A stretch of DNA of 64,000 bases from Impatiens glandulifera (lineage: Eukaryota > Streptophyta > Magnoliopsida > Ericales > Balsaminaceae). Positions 12,464 through 25,449 of this stretch are shown piece by piece; position 1 is the first letter of the stretch, and each line of letters opens with the position of its first letter. The notes beneath the pieces were generated by a model. That model ran no database searches and was not told the origin of the DNA. It saw nothing but the letters and a program-made list of their open reading frames with translations. The DNA lies in the NCBI RefSeq assembly GCF_907164915.1, contig NC_061864.1, forward strand, positions 18,636,484 to 18,700,483, read 5' to 3'. A program made the translations under genes and the position numbers.

Positions 12464-12987
12464 GACTGTCAAAATCTCGAGTTAACTCTTAAAATCATAC
12501 GATTTTACGATTTCACATTATGATAACGAGTCTGATTTTAAGTAAATTCTTAAATATGTAAACTCTTACGATTTTAAATTTATGATAATAAGATTTTACG
12601 ATTTTACGAGTTTATAAATAATTTCGATTTTACGATTCTATACAATTTTACTTAAAAAAAGTTTATATTTAAAAATTAAAATATAAAATCATTATTTATT
12701 TAAATAAATTAATTAATATAATTAATTTTGTAAGTATAATTTTTTTTATAATGTTATTTACTCATTATTATTTTTTAATTAATTTTATATTAAAATATAT
12801 AATTTTTTAAAATTGAATAAGTATAAAATATTTAATTATATATATATTTAATTATATATATAAATAATTATAATATATAATTACTATTTTTTCAAACTGA
12901 AATCGTAATTACGATTTCATGTAAACTCTAGATTTTATGAGTTTACAACTAGAAACGATTTTACGTAAATTCTCAATTTTGACAGTC
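12464..12987. mobile_element. MITE-like element with GACTGTCAAAAT inverted ends
   Basis: Starts GACTGTCAAAATCTCGAG and ends with the inverse complement of GACTGTCAAAATTGAGA. Inside are repeats of (c)gattttacga on both sides, a pattern familiar from short non-autonomous plant DNA transposons. 524 bp, no coding frame. No clean target duplication is visible, so the superfamily is uncertain (hAT-like is my guess). Confidence 0.55.
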
Positions 12988-13109
12988 TTGTTCCAGTCTA
13001 TTAGTCTATTGTAATCACTAACTATATAAACTCTTTCAATACCTTCCGTTTTAATTGATCTTGGCTAATAAGAAACTATAACTTCTATCTTTATCCTATC
13101 AAGTCAAAC

Positions 13110-15690
13110 TCAACTATGTCCTCATGCTATGATGATATTTGAGTTCGAAAAAAGTTGAATGTTTTCGACGAACAAAAGATAATTGGCTAGTAAACTTGAA
13201 TAGGTTGTTGCTTTGGATGTCCCATCTTTGAATGTCCCATCTTTCATTAATGAGTGGTCAATCTTCTTTTTTATCGATATATCACTTTGAAAAAATGTCG
13301 GATTTTTTAGAGAAATCAAAATGACAAATTTGACGAATTAGAGGTGGGAAAGATAAAAGAAACTAGATTGAGGACACCTTGTATCAAATTAGTAAAATGC
13401 CTTAAACAAGAATGAGTATTAGTGAAAGAACAAATGTTAATGAATTATGAATGATTATTTGAACACAAACATTACTTTCATTTTGTATGCATATAATTGA
13501 ATGACATAAAATAAATAGAAAGAATGACATGGAGAATATAATAAAAATGAACACACAATCTTATACTTTATTATTCCATAGAAAACATTATTAATCAAAA
13601 CTCTTTCTTCTGGGCTTGGACAATTAATAATATATGTGGATGATCGATCTCAAAACATTCAATTTAAGAATTCTCCAAGCAATTCTCAGGATAGAAAAGT
13701 AGTTCCTTCTTATTCCTATCATACACAAATCGATGATCGATTTGTTGATACACGCCAATGATAGTGGTACTAGGATTAGGAAGCATAGCCAAACAAAAAT
13801 ACATATGGAGAAAAGGTCTCAAACGGAAGGAAGTAAAGATTGTCTCCTTGTTTAGGACTAAGTTGGCTTGTTCCCCACTGAAATGGAACGTAATGGTTGG
13901 AAATTTGATGTGGTCAAATGGTTTATGGGAATTATTCCTGTAACACAATTGATCTCGATCAAACGGAAATGGTAATTCCAATTTGTCCACCCTTAATAGT
14001 TCTGGGATTTTGGAGAAATATTGAATAACAACATATTTCAATGCTTCATAGGCAGGCTGAATAATAAGCGATAATGGTTCCTTCAAATTTATAATACATC
14101 CACCACCACCACCACCAACACCATTGTTCTTTAATCGAAACAAGTCATTGCTAATATTTAATCGTTGATCGTTAAAGCTGATCCCAACCATTTCCAAATG
14201 GTACTCTTGACCTTTCATGTTTCTTTTTAATGACGTTGAACTGATTATATTTCCTTTATTTAATGGTATATCATTTCCAAATCTCAAGTAATTTTTGACC
14301 ACAGTCTTATTAAATACAATTGGAAGGCAATATGAAAACATTCCTTTACTGACCGGATTAATCTGTTCCACAAAAGAGAGAGGCCCCCAACCAAGACCCA
14401 TTACTCCAGGTACAGATAAGAATATCACTTTTCTACCACCATTATTAATCCTTCCCAACACATTTTCAATACCACAGCCAAACAAGATGTTGTTTGAGGT
14501 AAATGTGTATTGATTAAAAAAATATGACATATAAGAAGTAGAATTGAAACTAAAAGTTTCTCTTGCTAGATAGCCTGTACTAGATGTACCATCATGATAC
14601 TTAATTGAATAGTATGGTCCATCCTTAACATTAATACTATTATTGGTACGAGTTCCCGAGCTAGAACTATTCAATGGAAAAGGACTCGCATCCAATATAG
14701 GGGGTGTAAAACAACTTGTGCAACCTTCGCATTCCAACCAAAGAAAGTCACTGCTAATGTCTACCTTGAAATCATACATCATGTATCTAGCATTCTTGAA
14801 GGTGCCAATCCCAATCTTCACTTTAAATGAATAATCTTGGTACATGAACATAGGAAGACTCATCCCATCTGCTTCTTCATTCACAACACTTCCAACAAAA
14901 AACACCAACAAGTGGAGACAGAGCAACCAAGGAACATTTATGCTCACCATGACAATTAGTTGTTCTTGGATGACTAATTGTATCTTATTAGATTTCTTCC
15001 ACACTTAAAACACACATATACAGTTATATACATTAGCCAATCCAATAAATCACTTAAATTGATATAATATTCACATCATTTACCAAAATTAATTAGACTC
15101 TATTTAAAAAAAAAAAAAACTCTAAAAGAATTTGAAAAAGTCATTTTTTTCTTTGACCTATCAAGTGGTTTTTCTAGTATCTTGTTTCTCTTTTCATCAC
15201 TCAAATTTTAGTTGGTGTTATATTTTGTTTGATTTGTCATCTCAATTTTTTATAATATAAATAATACTCTCACATTTTGATGGATCGTATGCGTACATCC
15301 ACTTTTTAGCAATGAAGAGGATGAAATTGTCGAATTCTATAATTATTTCTCATTTGTTCAATAATGAGTTATTTAAACTGATCTTTCATTTAAAGACCCT
15401 TTTACAGGTATCATCACTTGATTTTATGAATTTCTTGTTATTTTGACAATATATAGATGGTGAGTTATCACTTAGAAAAACATTTTTTAGCTTTGCTTAC
15501 CAACTCACGGACAAAGAAATTTTTCATTGCCGATCAAAATATTTGGTAGATATTCTTTTGACACCACTTAATTATATTGTTCAGTTCTCACTTATCCTTA
15601 TGAAACTCAAACAAGTTAATTAATTTGTCTTTGGAGTCACTCTAAAAAATTTGATATCTAATTGTTGAATCTTTTATATATTAATTTTTA
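13110..15690 (-). repeat. Left arm of a large inverted duplication
   Basis: Matches the reverse complement of about 21850-24240. It covers the protease-like gene, about 550 bp of 3' flank and about 700 bp of 5' flank. Coding and 3' flanks are very similar; the 5' flank is more diverged, including an extra stretch of about 40 bp next to the TATA region in this copy. Confidence 0.8.
13664..14950 (-). CDS. Aspartic-protease-like protein (A1/nepenthesin fold), probably non-catalytic, copy 1
   Basis: Intronless, 428 aa from the Met at 14950. An in-frame Met 18 codons upstream (15004) is not supported by the second copy, where that stretch is out of frame. Signal peptide about 1-22; almost no propeptide. 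Pepsin-fold landmarks appear in order: KVKIGIGTF, the first active-site region (63-68), WLECEGC, the YHDGTSSTGYLARETFSF flap region, LFGCG, VMGLGWGPLSF, FSYCLP, PAYEAL, FPTITFHF and IIGVYQQ. The first DTGS is changed to D64-I-S-S. The second DSGT is replaced by NLKE, with Asn288 at the catalytic Asp. Known relatives without catalysis include xylanase-inhibitor-type proteins; an extracellular inhibitor or binding role is inference only. The frame is intact, which argues against a pseudogene. Confidence 0.85.
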   Translation of the reverse strand: MVSINVPWLLCLHLLVFFVGSVVNEEADGMSLPMFMYQDYSFKVKIGIGTFKNARYMMYDFKVDISSDFLWLECEGCTSCFTPPILDASPFPLNSSSSGTRTNNSINVKDGPYYSIKYHDGTSSTGYLARETFSFNSTSYMSYFFNQYTFTSNNILFGCGIENVLGRINNGGRKVIFLSVPGVMGLGWGPLSFVEQINPVSKGMFSYCLPIVFNKTVVKNYLRFGNDIPLNKGNIISSTSLKRNMKGQEYHLEMVGISFNDQRLNISNDLFRLKNNGVGGGGGGCIINLKEPLSLIIQPAYEALKYVVIQYFSKIPELLRVDKLELPFPFDRDQLCYRNNSHKPFDHIKFPTITFHFSGEQANLVLNKETIFTSFRLRPFLHMYFCLAMLPNPSTTIIGVYQQIDHRFVYDRNKKELLFYPENCLENS

Positions 15691-17100
15691 ATTTTAAAAA
15701 TTTGATATATTATTTAACATCTAAATTTCCTTATAATCGTTTTGATTTTTTAGATGTTATTTTGTATTATTTGTAAATTAATTTTGAGTATGTAACTCCT
15801 TTTAAATTGGTGAGAATTAACTCTTTATCAAAAATAAAAAATCACATAATTTATATTTTTCTCCCTAAACTTTAAACGATATTTGAGATGCTTATGTGTA
15901 TAATATTTAATTGTGTTTCTTATACAATTCTAAAAAAAAATCATCTTATTTATACATATAAATTATTAAAAATTGATTTAAACATATCGTACTACACAAA
16001 AATTAGTTTTTTTAATTAAATTATTTATCATTAATTCAAATAATTAGTTACATATATATAATTAAGGGAAATATGATGCTCTATATACATTTAACTAAAT
16101 TTAAAATATCTTCTTATAAATAATCTTGTTTTATATAGTTATTTGTACATTTATGTTTGTTTGAAATTGCTTTTTCACATTTATTTTTGTTTGAAATTGT
16201 TTCTTATACATTTATTTTTGTTTAAATTTACATTTTAAATATCTAAAACCATTTAAAATATCATAAAACTATTAATTTTTGTTGTAAATAAGCACAAAAT
16301 TTTCTTATATGTGATATATTCATTTTTATTTTTCTAAGTTTTATTGCTGATAAAACTTTCACATTCGTCTTGAGATGTCTTCCTTAATTACATTCTCAAT
16401 AGTACATCTATTTTTATATAACAATGTTACACACTCAGCACTAAACTAAGCACTAAGCTACGATGACGTTGTTACTCTAAAAGGGAAATCTATGTAATTG
16501 TATGTCCCACCTATATGGCCCCAAATTTCCATACATATGTATTATGTAGTACTATTAATTATTTATGTAATTAATAAATATATATTATAAATTAGTATTA
16601 TCATGCTCTAAAATGGTTAAAAACATATTTATTTGAATGGGATTACAAAATATAAAATATGATATCGTAATATAAAATCCGTAATATACTTAAATCGATC
16701 GGCTATATATAACTTACACCAAAAGAGATTATCCCTTTAGTAAAAATGAATTGAGAATAATAATTGATATAATTTAATTTAAAGATGAAATAAGTTTATA
16801 TGTCAAAATAAACTCTAATCCAAATATGAGAAACAAAACCTAGTTGGAATCTTAAGTGATTGATTATTTATTAATTATTAAGAGGATTCAAATTTTGACC
16901 ATAAAATAAAAATTGTTCATACTTTAAGTTAGATTCATTATTTTATACCAATGAAAGAACCTCTTATTTGAAACAAAAATAAATGTACAATAAATAATTT
17001 CAAATAATAATAAATATACAAGGAGTAATTTAAAACAAAATCATACATTGAGAGATATTTAAAACTTAGTTAAATGTATATGAAACATTATTACTTATTA
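15691..17100. other. AT-rich intergenic region
   Basis: No gene seen. Contains simple imperfect repeats such as tttatttttgtttgaaattg (about 16150-16230). Confidence 0.6.
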
Positions 17101-18229
17101 CTAGCATGTATCCTGTGCATTTGCACGAGTAATAATATAGAAAATCGTAAAAAAAATATTACGGTAAAATTTTTATGGACGGGTCAACTCACAATCCGAC
17201 TCAAGTATCCATTTACTCTCACATATATCTAAATTAACCACAGCTCTCGACCCGGCAATCCGAACACTTTAAAAATTAAGCATCATTATATATATATAGA
17301 TTAGTTAGTTAAAAAGTTGAACTTATTTTGTTAAAATGTCACGCGTTTATCAAATTTTGGGTTGAATTTAAAATATAAAGTGTTATTAGCCTAGTTGGTT
17401 AAAATGTTGTACTTGTTTTGTTAGGTTGCAAGTTCGAACCATACCTATAACATTTTTAATTTTATTTTTAACCGTTTTAAGTTTATGGGCGGGTCAACCC
17501 ACAATCCGACCCAAGTATCCATTTACTCTCACATATATCTAAATTAACCACAGCTCTCGACCTGGCAATCCGGACACTTTAAAAATTAAGCATCATTATA
17601 TATATATATAGATTAGTTAGTTAAAAAGTTAAACTTATATTGTTAAAATATCACGCGTTTATCAAATTTTGGGTTGAATTTAAAATATAAAGTGTTATTA
17701 GCCTAGTTGGTTAAAAGGTTGTACTTGTTTTGTTAGGTTGCAAGTTCGAATCATACCTATAACATTTTTAATTTTATTTTTAACCGTTTTAAGTTTATGG
17801 GCGGATCAACCCACAATCCGACCCAAGTATCCATTTACTCTCACATATATCCAAATTAACCACAGCTCTCGACCCGGCAATCCGGACTTTTAAAAATTAA
17901 GCATCATTATATATATATATAGATTAGTTAGTTAAAAAGTTGAACTTATATTGTTAAAATTTCACGCGTTTATCAAATTTTGGGTTGAATTTAAAATATA
18001 AAGTATTATTAGCCTAGTTGGTTAAAAGGCTGTACTTGTTTTGTTAGGTTGCAAGTTTGAACCATATTTATAGCATTTTTAATTTTATTTTTAACCGTTT
18101 TAAGTTTATGGGCGGGTCAACCCACAATCCGACTCAATTATCCATTTACTCTCACATATATCCAAATTAACCACAGCTCTCGATCCGGCCGGACACTTTA
18201 AAAATTAAGCATCATTATATATATATAGA
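17101..18229 (-). mobile_element. Helitron-like element with reiterated 5' ends
   Basis: Read on the minus strand it starts with TC (18229) after an A and ends CTAG (17104-17101) before a T: the A|TC...CTAG|T arrangement of Helitrons. About 12 nt before the CTAG end is a short GTGCA/TGCAC hairpin. Inside, a unit of about 311 bp is repeated, so the 5' terminal sequence (TCTATATATA, aatgatgc...) occurs four times, near 18229, 17924, 17614 and 17301. Each of the three full units also holds, on the plus strand, an A-box-like tagcctagttggttaaaa and a B-box-like caagttcgaacc. 1129 bp, no coding sequence, so non-autonomous. Confidence 0.72.
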
Positions 18230-18843
<614 letters not shown>

Positions 18844-19239
18844 TAAATGATAAATATTTTTAAAATCTATATAATTTCATATATTCATTTTTAAATTATA
18901 TACCTTACCAATTATATTACTAATTATAATGTATACTTACCCACCAAAGTGGTGAGTGAAATTAGTAAACTTAATAGACAAATATGTCAGGGATTCGGGT
19001 TTAGATTCCCACATGAAGTTGAATAAAAAAGGAGGGTCATGAATATATGGATTCGTTCTTTTATATATATGAAATAGAGTCAGGATTATGAAAAAAAATT
19101 AGATCTACCTTCCTTTATTAAAATAAAAATAAAAATAAGTATTCTCTCATTATTTAACACAAGTTTAAAAATAAAATAAAAACAAGTGAAAAGTTGGTGA
19201 ATTTATTTCTCATCAATCTACACTAGATTGTTAAGATAT

Positions 19240-21130
19240 GATTTTACTTAATTAAAGGAAGACGAGGGTCAATTGGAAGATTAATGGTTGGTTTGACGAT
19301 GGATAAAAGGTGTGCGATCGATTGGAATTGGTTGTTGATTTGTTGAAGTGATGGTAAAAGAGGTCGTCTAAGATTGATTGGTTGTTTGTCGATGGGATAA
19401 AAAGGCATATGAGGGGATAAAGATGCATATGAAAAAGTGTGAGTCACAAGATGAGAGTTAATTGGAGGATTAATGGTTGGTTTGACGAGGGATAAGAGAG
19501 GTGTGTGATCGATTGGAATTAATTGTTGATTTATTGAAGTAAGGGTAAAAGAGGTTGATTAAGATTGGTGGATAGTTTATTAAAGGGATAAAGAGGCATA
19601 TGAAAAAGTTTGAGTCACAAGAAGTCGACTAAGATTTGGTGGGTGGTTTGTCGAGTGGATAAAGATGCATATGAAAAGTGTGATTCACAAGAGGTTGACT
19701 AAGATTAGTGGGTGATTTGCCAAGAGGATAAAGAGGTATGTAAAAGTGTGTGAGGTCACGAGATGAAATGTCGATTAGGATTTAGTGGTTCGTTTGCCGA
19801 AGTGAGGATAAATATAAGAGGTTTTCTTACAAAATTAGATATTAGTAGTTACAAATATATGAATGAGATGTTGATTACAAAAGTGGTCGATTGAGGGATT
19901 GATTGTTAATTTGTTGAAGTGGGGGTAAAAGAAGTCGTGATAAGAGTAAATATGATGAGATGCGAGGTGAGAATTTGTTGTAGTTGATTTGTTAGGATAA
20001 GAAGTCAATAATAAAAGGAGATATCGACGGTTAAAAATATATAAATGAGATGTTGATCGACCGGAATATAAATGTGTGTGTGATGTCACGAGATTAGAGG
20101 TTGAAATTAGAATTGATGAGTGGTTTACCGAGGGGATAAAGATGCATATAAAAAAGTGTGAGTCACAAGATGAGAGGTTAATTGGGGAGATTGATGTTTG
20201 GTTTGGCGAGGGATGATAGGTGTGTGTAAGGTCATATGAGATGAGATGTCGATTGAGATTTGGTGATTGGTTTGCCGAATGTGGAGAATAATTTAAGAGG
20301 TTGATAACAAATGAGATATTAGTGGTTAAAAATATAAGAATGAGATGTTTGATTAACCAAAATGTAAAAGTGTGTGTGGTCAGGAGATTAAAGTCAATTG
20401 TGATTGGTGAGTTATTTGTCGAGAGGCCAAAGACACATATGAAAAAGTGTCAGTCACAAGATGAGAGATCAATTGAGGAATCGGTGTTGGTTTGACGAGG
20501 ATAAAAGGTGTGTGAAAGTGTATGAGATCACGAGATGAGATGTCAATTGAGATTTGGTGGTTCGTTTACCGGAGTAAGGGAGGTCGCGCTAATATAAAAG
20601 AGGATGGTAATAAATGAGATACTAGTGGTTAAAATATATGAATGAGATGTTGATTAATCAAATTATAAAAGTGTGCGAGGTCACGAAATTAAAGGTTGAT
20701 TGATATTTGTGGGTGATTTTCCGAGTGAATAAAAGAGGAATATAAAAAAGTGTGAGTCACAAAATAAGAGGTCGCGGTAAAGTTAAAAATAATGAGATGA
20801 GATGTGAGATTTATGGGGATAAGAGGCCGATAATAAATGAGATATCGGTGGTTTAAAATAATATAAATGAATTTTTGATTGATTGAAATGTGAAAATGTG
20901 TGTATTCACGATACTAGAGGTCGTTTGAGATTGGTGGTTGGTTTGTCTAGTATCATAAGAGACATGTGAAAATATGAGGTCATGATATGAGAGGTTGATT
21001 GAGATTGCTGGTTGATTTAACAAGAGATAATATGTGTGTGAAACTGTGTGAGATCAAAATATGAGATGTGAATTGTGTGATTGGTGGTTGGTTTGTCGAA
21101 ATGGTGGTAAAAAAAGTCATGGTAATTGAT
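19240..21130. repeat. Degenerate GT-rich satellite array
   Basis: About 1.9 kb of diverged tandem units, purine- and G-rich on the plus strand. Recurrent modules are gtgtgagtcacaagatgag, ggttggtttg(a/c)cgag, aatgagatgttgatt and ggtcacgagatgagatgtc. The module aatgagatgtt(t)gatt recurs near 20045, 20340 and 20640, a higher-order period of about 300 bp. No coding sense and no recognised transposon ends. It lies between the two inverted protease-like genes. Confidence 0.75.
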
Positions 21131-21849
21131 AAGAGGTCGTTAATAGTGTAAAGTACATCTAACATAACTTTAGATAAGAGCAAAATGTATGACACAACTT
21201 TAAAAGCAAAATGTATAACACAACTTTAAATAAAATCTCTGATCAATCTATTAGATCTATAGTAACTAACAAAAATAAATGGTGTAATTAACTTAATTCT
21301 TACTAAAAAGAAATCTACTTTTATTGTAAGTGTTTTTCAAACTCATGATTTTGTTTTAATTTTAAAATATATGTTAATCTTCAATTTTAAATTTAATTTA
21401 GTTTTTACAAACTAAAATTAATTTAAAATTAATTAAATTTTAATAATATTAATTTTAATTAAATTTTTTATATTTAGTTTAATTGAATATATGGAGTATT
21501 ATTAATTTTTTATACTTAATGATAAATAATTTATTTTAAAAAATAACTAATTTTTAATAGTACAATAGAATTAAATCAATTTTTAGTAATTTATATGTAT
21601 AAATGGGATATGCACTTTCTTTTTCTTATTTACTTGTACAATAAACAAAATAAAATATTATACATGGAACAATATCAAGTATCGTATAAAGTTTACGAAG
21701 AAAAATATAAACTATGTGATTTTTTTTGACAAGCAAAATTAATTTTCAAATAATACAAAATAACATGTATAAAATTAAAATAATTAAAAAAGAATCTAAA
21801 TATTAAATAATATATCAAATTTGCAAAAATTAAAATGAAAATGAAAAAG
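21131..21849. other. AT-rich spacer with short direct repeats
   Basis: Near 21150-21225 the phrase aacataacttta/gcaaaatgtat is repeated imperfectly three times. Otherwise AT-rich with no gene seen. Confidence 0.5.
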
Positions 21850-24240
21850 ATCAAACGATTTTACAATTTTTTGAGGATGACTCCAAAGACAAACTTGTTT
21901 GAGTTTCGTAAGGATGGTCGAGGGGTGGAACAAACAGAACAAATTAATTAAGCCGTGTCAGAAAAATCTGACAAATATTTTGAGCGATAATGAAAATTGT
22001 CATTGTCCACAACGTTAGAAAATGTTGTAGCAAGATAATTTATCATTTATATATAATCAAAATAACGAGATACCTATAAAAATCAAGTTAGTATACAAAA
22101 GGGTTTCCAACTGAAAGATAGGTTCAAATAACTCATTATTAAAAAAATGATAAATTACTTTAGATCCGACGACTTCATCTTCTTTACTGTTAAAAAATGG
22201 ATGAACACATACTATTCATCAAAAGATGAAAGTATTATTTAGTTTATAAAAAATTGAGACAACAAATCGAACAAAATACAACACCAACTCAAATCTGAGT
22301 GATGAAAATTGTAACGAGATATCTATGTTTTAGAGTTTCTTTTCAAAAAAGAGAGAGAAAATGATTTTGGTAAATGATGTCATTATTATATCAATTTAAT
22401 CGATTTGTTGGATTGGCTTATATATATAATAAGATACAATTAATAGTCCTCCAATAACAAGTAATTGTCATGGTGAGCATAACTGTTCCTTGGTTGCTCT
22501 GTCTCCACTTGTTGGTGTTTTTTGTTGGAAATGTTGTGAATGAAGCAGCAGATGGGATGAGTCTTCCTATGTTCATGTCCCAAGGTTATTCATATCAAGT
22601 GAAGATTGGGATTGGCACCTTCAATAAGGCTAAATACATGATGTACGATTTGAAGGTGGACATTAGCACTGACCTTCTTTGGTTGGAGTGCGAAGGTTGC
22701 ACAAGTTGTCTTACTGTGAGTCCTTTTCCATTGAGTAGTTCTAGCTCGGGAATTCGCAATAATAATAATATTAATTTTAAGGATGGACCATACTATACAA
22801 TTAAGTATCATGATGGTACATCTAGTACAGGCTATCTAGCCAGAGAAACTTTTAGTTTCAATTCTAGTTCTTATGTGTCATATTTTTTTAATCAATACAC
22901 ATTTACCGCAAACAACATCTTGTTTGTATGTGGTATTGAAAATGTGATGTGTCCAAGGACAATTACAATAGCGGGTGACAAATCTGTATCTGCATCTGGA
23001 GTAATGGGTCTTGGCTGGGGGCCTCTATCTTTTGTGGAACAGATTAATTTGTTCAGTAAGGGAATGTTTTCATATTGCCTTCCAATTGTATTTAATAAGA
23101 CGGTGGTAAAAAATTACTTGAGATTTGGAAATGATATACCATTAAATAAAGGAAATATAATCAGTTCAACGCCATTAAAAAGAAACATGAAAGGTCAAGA
23201 GTACCATTTGGATATGGTTGGGATCAGCTTTAACAATCAACGGTTAAATATTAGCAATGACTTGTTTCGATTAAACAACAATAGTGGTGGTGGTGGTGGA
23301 TGTATTATAAATTTGAAGGAACCATTATCGCTTATTATTCAGCCTGCCTATGAAGCATTGAAATATGCTGTTATTCAATATTTCTCCAAAATCCCAGAAC
23401 TGTTTAGGGTGGACAAATTGGAATTACCATTTCCATTTGATCGAGATCAATTGTGTTACAGGAATAATTCCCATAAACCATTTGACCACATCAAATTTCC
23501 AACCATTACTTTCCATTTCAATGGGAAACAGGCCAACTTAGTCCTAAACAAGGAGACAATCTTTACTTCCTTCCGTTTGAGACCTTTTCTCCATATGTAT
23601 TTTTGTTTGGCTATGCTTCCTAATCCTAGTACCACTATCATTGGCGTGTATCAACAAATCGATCATCGATTTGTGTATGATAGGAATAAGAAGGAACTAC
23701 TTTTCTATCCTGAGAATTGCTTGGAGAATTCTTAAATTGAATGTTTTGAGATCGATCATCCACATATATTATTAATTGTCCAAGCCCAGAAGAAAGAGTT
23801 TTGATTAATAATGTTTTCTATGGAATAATAAAGTATAAGATTGTGTGTTCATTTTTATTATATTCCTCATGTCATTCAATTATATGCATACAAAATGAAT
23901 GTAATGTTTGTGCTCAAATAATCATTCATAATTCATTAACATTTGTTATTTCACTAATACTCATTCCTTTTTAAGGTTTTTTTAACTAATTTGATACAAT
24001 GTGTTCTCAATCTAGTTTCTTTTATTTTTCCCACCTCTATTTCGTCAAATTTGTTATTTTGATTTCTCCAAAAAATCCGACATTCTTTCAAAGTGAAATT
24101 GATACTGAAAAGAAGACAACCGATCCCGATTCATGACCATCTTACTTTGTACTAGTCAATTTCTTTTGATTGTCGAAATCATCCACCTTGTTTCGAACCT
24201 GTCATCGGATTCTTCGAATATCATCCTAGCATGAGGACAT
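21850..24240 (+). repeat. Right arm of the large inverted duplication
   Basis: Inverted counterpart of 13110-15690, holding the second protease-like gene. The similarity runs from an upstream block (gactccaaagacaaacttg, near 21872) to the motif cctagcatgaggac near 24225. Confidence 0.8.
22470..23735 (+). CDS. Aspartic-protease-like protein (A1/nepenthesin fold), probably non-catalytic, copy 2
   Basis: Intronless, 421 aa, about nine residues in ten identical to copy 1. Signal peptide about 1-22 (MVSITVPWLLCLHLLVFFVG), then VKIGIGTF. The first active-site motif reads D-I-S-T in place of DTGS, and the second has Asn281 followed by LKE in place of DSGT. LFGCG has become LFVCG. The flap region, VMGLGWGPLSF, FSYCLP and the C-terminal IIGVYQQ block are kept. 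The run of glycines before the second site is one shorter than in copy 1, and the segment after CTSC is shorter. A TATA-rich stretch lies about 40-55 bp upstream of the ATG (22418-22430). The same losses in both copies with open frames suggest that the non-catalytic state predates the duplication. Confidence 0.85.
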   Translation: MVSITVPWLLCLHLLVFFVGNVVNEAADGMSLPMFMSQGYSYQVKIGIGTFNKAKYMMYDLKVDISTDLLWLECEGCTSCLTVSPFPLSSSSSGIRNNNNINFKDGPYYTIKYHDGTSSTGYLARETFSFNSSSYVSYFFNQYTFTANNILFVCGIENVMCPRTITIAGDKSVSASGVMGLGWGPLSFVEQINLFSKGMFSYCLPIVFNKTVVKNYLRFGNDIPLNKGNIISSTPLKRNMKGQEYHLDMVGISFNNQRLNISNDLFRLNNNSGGGGGCIINLKEPLSLIIQPAYEALKYAVIQYFSKIPELFRVDKLELPFPFDRDQLCYRNNSHKPFDHIKFPTITFHFNGKQANLVLNKETIFTSFRLRPFLHMYFCLAMLPNPSTTIIGVYQQIDHRFVYDRNKKELLFYPENCLENS

Positions 24241-24861
24241 TGACTAAGCAGCCACTACTAAACAATGTCTCAAGAAATGGAGGCTTTCAGTACTTCATCT
24301 ATGACACCCTATCAAACTCAAGCTCATGCAATCGCACCATCCAATCAACGTTTGTTCTACAAAAGGAACATTTCAGAGACGTCAACAAAGAAAAAGAGGA
24401 ATATGAAAGACAAAGCAATAACTCATCATGGAGACTCGATTGTAGGCTTGCATTGAAGAGTTGTTTAACTTTTTTTTTTAATTTCTTGATTTTAATTGCT
24501 TTTTGTTGAAAACAATTTAAATCAATCGACCTAAATAAAGAATGCCTAATATTTTATTTTAAAATTTAAAAAAATCGGGATTTTGTTCTGGACCTTTAGC
24601 TCATAACAATTCAATAAGCTTCCTAACCAATTGTAAATAATATTTGGAATGTTTTAAAACAAATATCTCAGAAATTTTATACATGTTTGCTCAAAACCAA
24701 AATTTTCTTAAAATGATGTAAGACCAAGCAAAGAGCTTTCGATAAGCTTTGAATTAGAATAGGAATCCAAAATTTCAAAATTCATTTTTCGTCGTAACTA
24801 AACTTTTGACACTACACAAAATATCATCCCAAATACTAATTGAAAAATCATTCATTGTAAT
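24241..24861. other. Intergenic, unclassified
   Basis: Two overlapping short open frames (24231-24509, 24265-24456) have a less AT-rich composition but no recognisable family. I do not call a gene. The rest is AT-rich. Confidence 0.4.
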
Positions 24862-25442
24862 TAGAGCCGTCAATTTGGGTTAGGCCCGTTGGGTTGGCCC
24901 GCCCCGCCAAACAATTTAGACGGGTTGGGTTGAAATATTAGCAACCCATTTGGAAGTGAGCCTACACGGGCCAGCCCGCTCGAGTCGTGGGCCTAGGCGG
25001 GTCAGACTTGGGTTGGTCCGCAGGTAGACAAAAAAATTCTAATCTAATTTATAGCTTTATAGGCATATGCCGCCCTAGTTTTTTTTTCTAAAATTTCTAT
25101 TTTATGAATTTTTCAAATTTTAGTTACTTTGTTAAACTATTTGGTCAATTAATGTGTAATGATAGACAAGACTCTTGTTTGGTGTGTATTATGACTATTT
25201 GATCATATTCTTGAACTCTTGTTTTCTAAACTATTAATGATTTTTATTTATTTTTATTTGTAGTGAGACAACACGCGGGTTGGCCCGCCTAACCCGCAAC
25301 ACTTTGGGTTGGGTTGGATTGGATTGGGTTGGGGTTTTCAGTCCGCCGAGATAGGGGCCAGCCCGCCGTCAATCCGTCAAACGATGGGTTTTGGTGGGTA
25401 GACCCGCGCCCGCCATGGATTGGCCCGCCTGACCGCTCTGCC
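24862..25442. mobile_element. Non-autonomous hAT-like element, GGCCCGCC-rich
   Basis: Starts tagagccgtcaatttggg and ends with the inverse complement of cagagcggtcaggcggg. Both ends are rich in gggttggcccgcc-type motifs around an AT-rich middle. This is a common architecture in plant hAT-derived repeats. No 8-bp target duplication could be matched. Confidence 0.5.
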
Positions 25443-25449
25443 TAAAATG

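Noticed and set aside
14949..15004. 18-codon N-terminal extension of protease-like copy 1
   Set aside because: The matching upstream sequence of copy 2 is out of frame, and the signal peptide begins at the second Met.
18945..19020. tRNA- or SINE-like stretch (gggtttagattccc)
   Set aside because: The B-box match is imperfect and no convincing A box or tail is visible.
24231..24509. Two overlapping open frames of 92 and 63 codons
   Set aside because: No family recognised, no splice partners or promoter, and the frames overlap one another.
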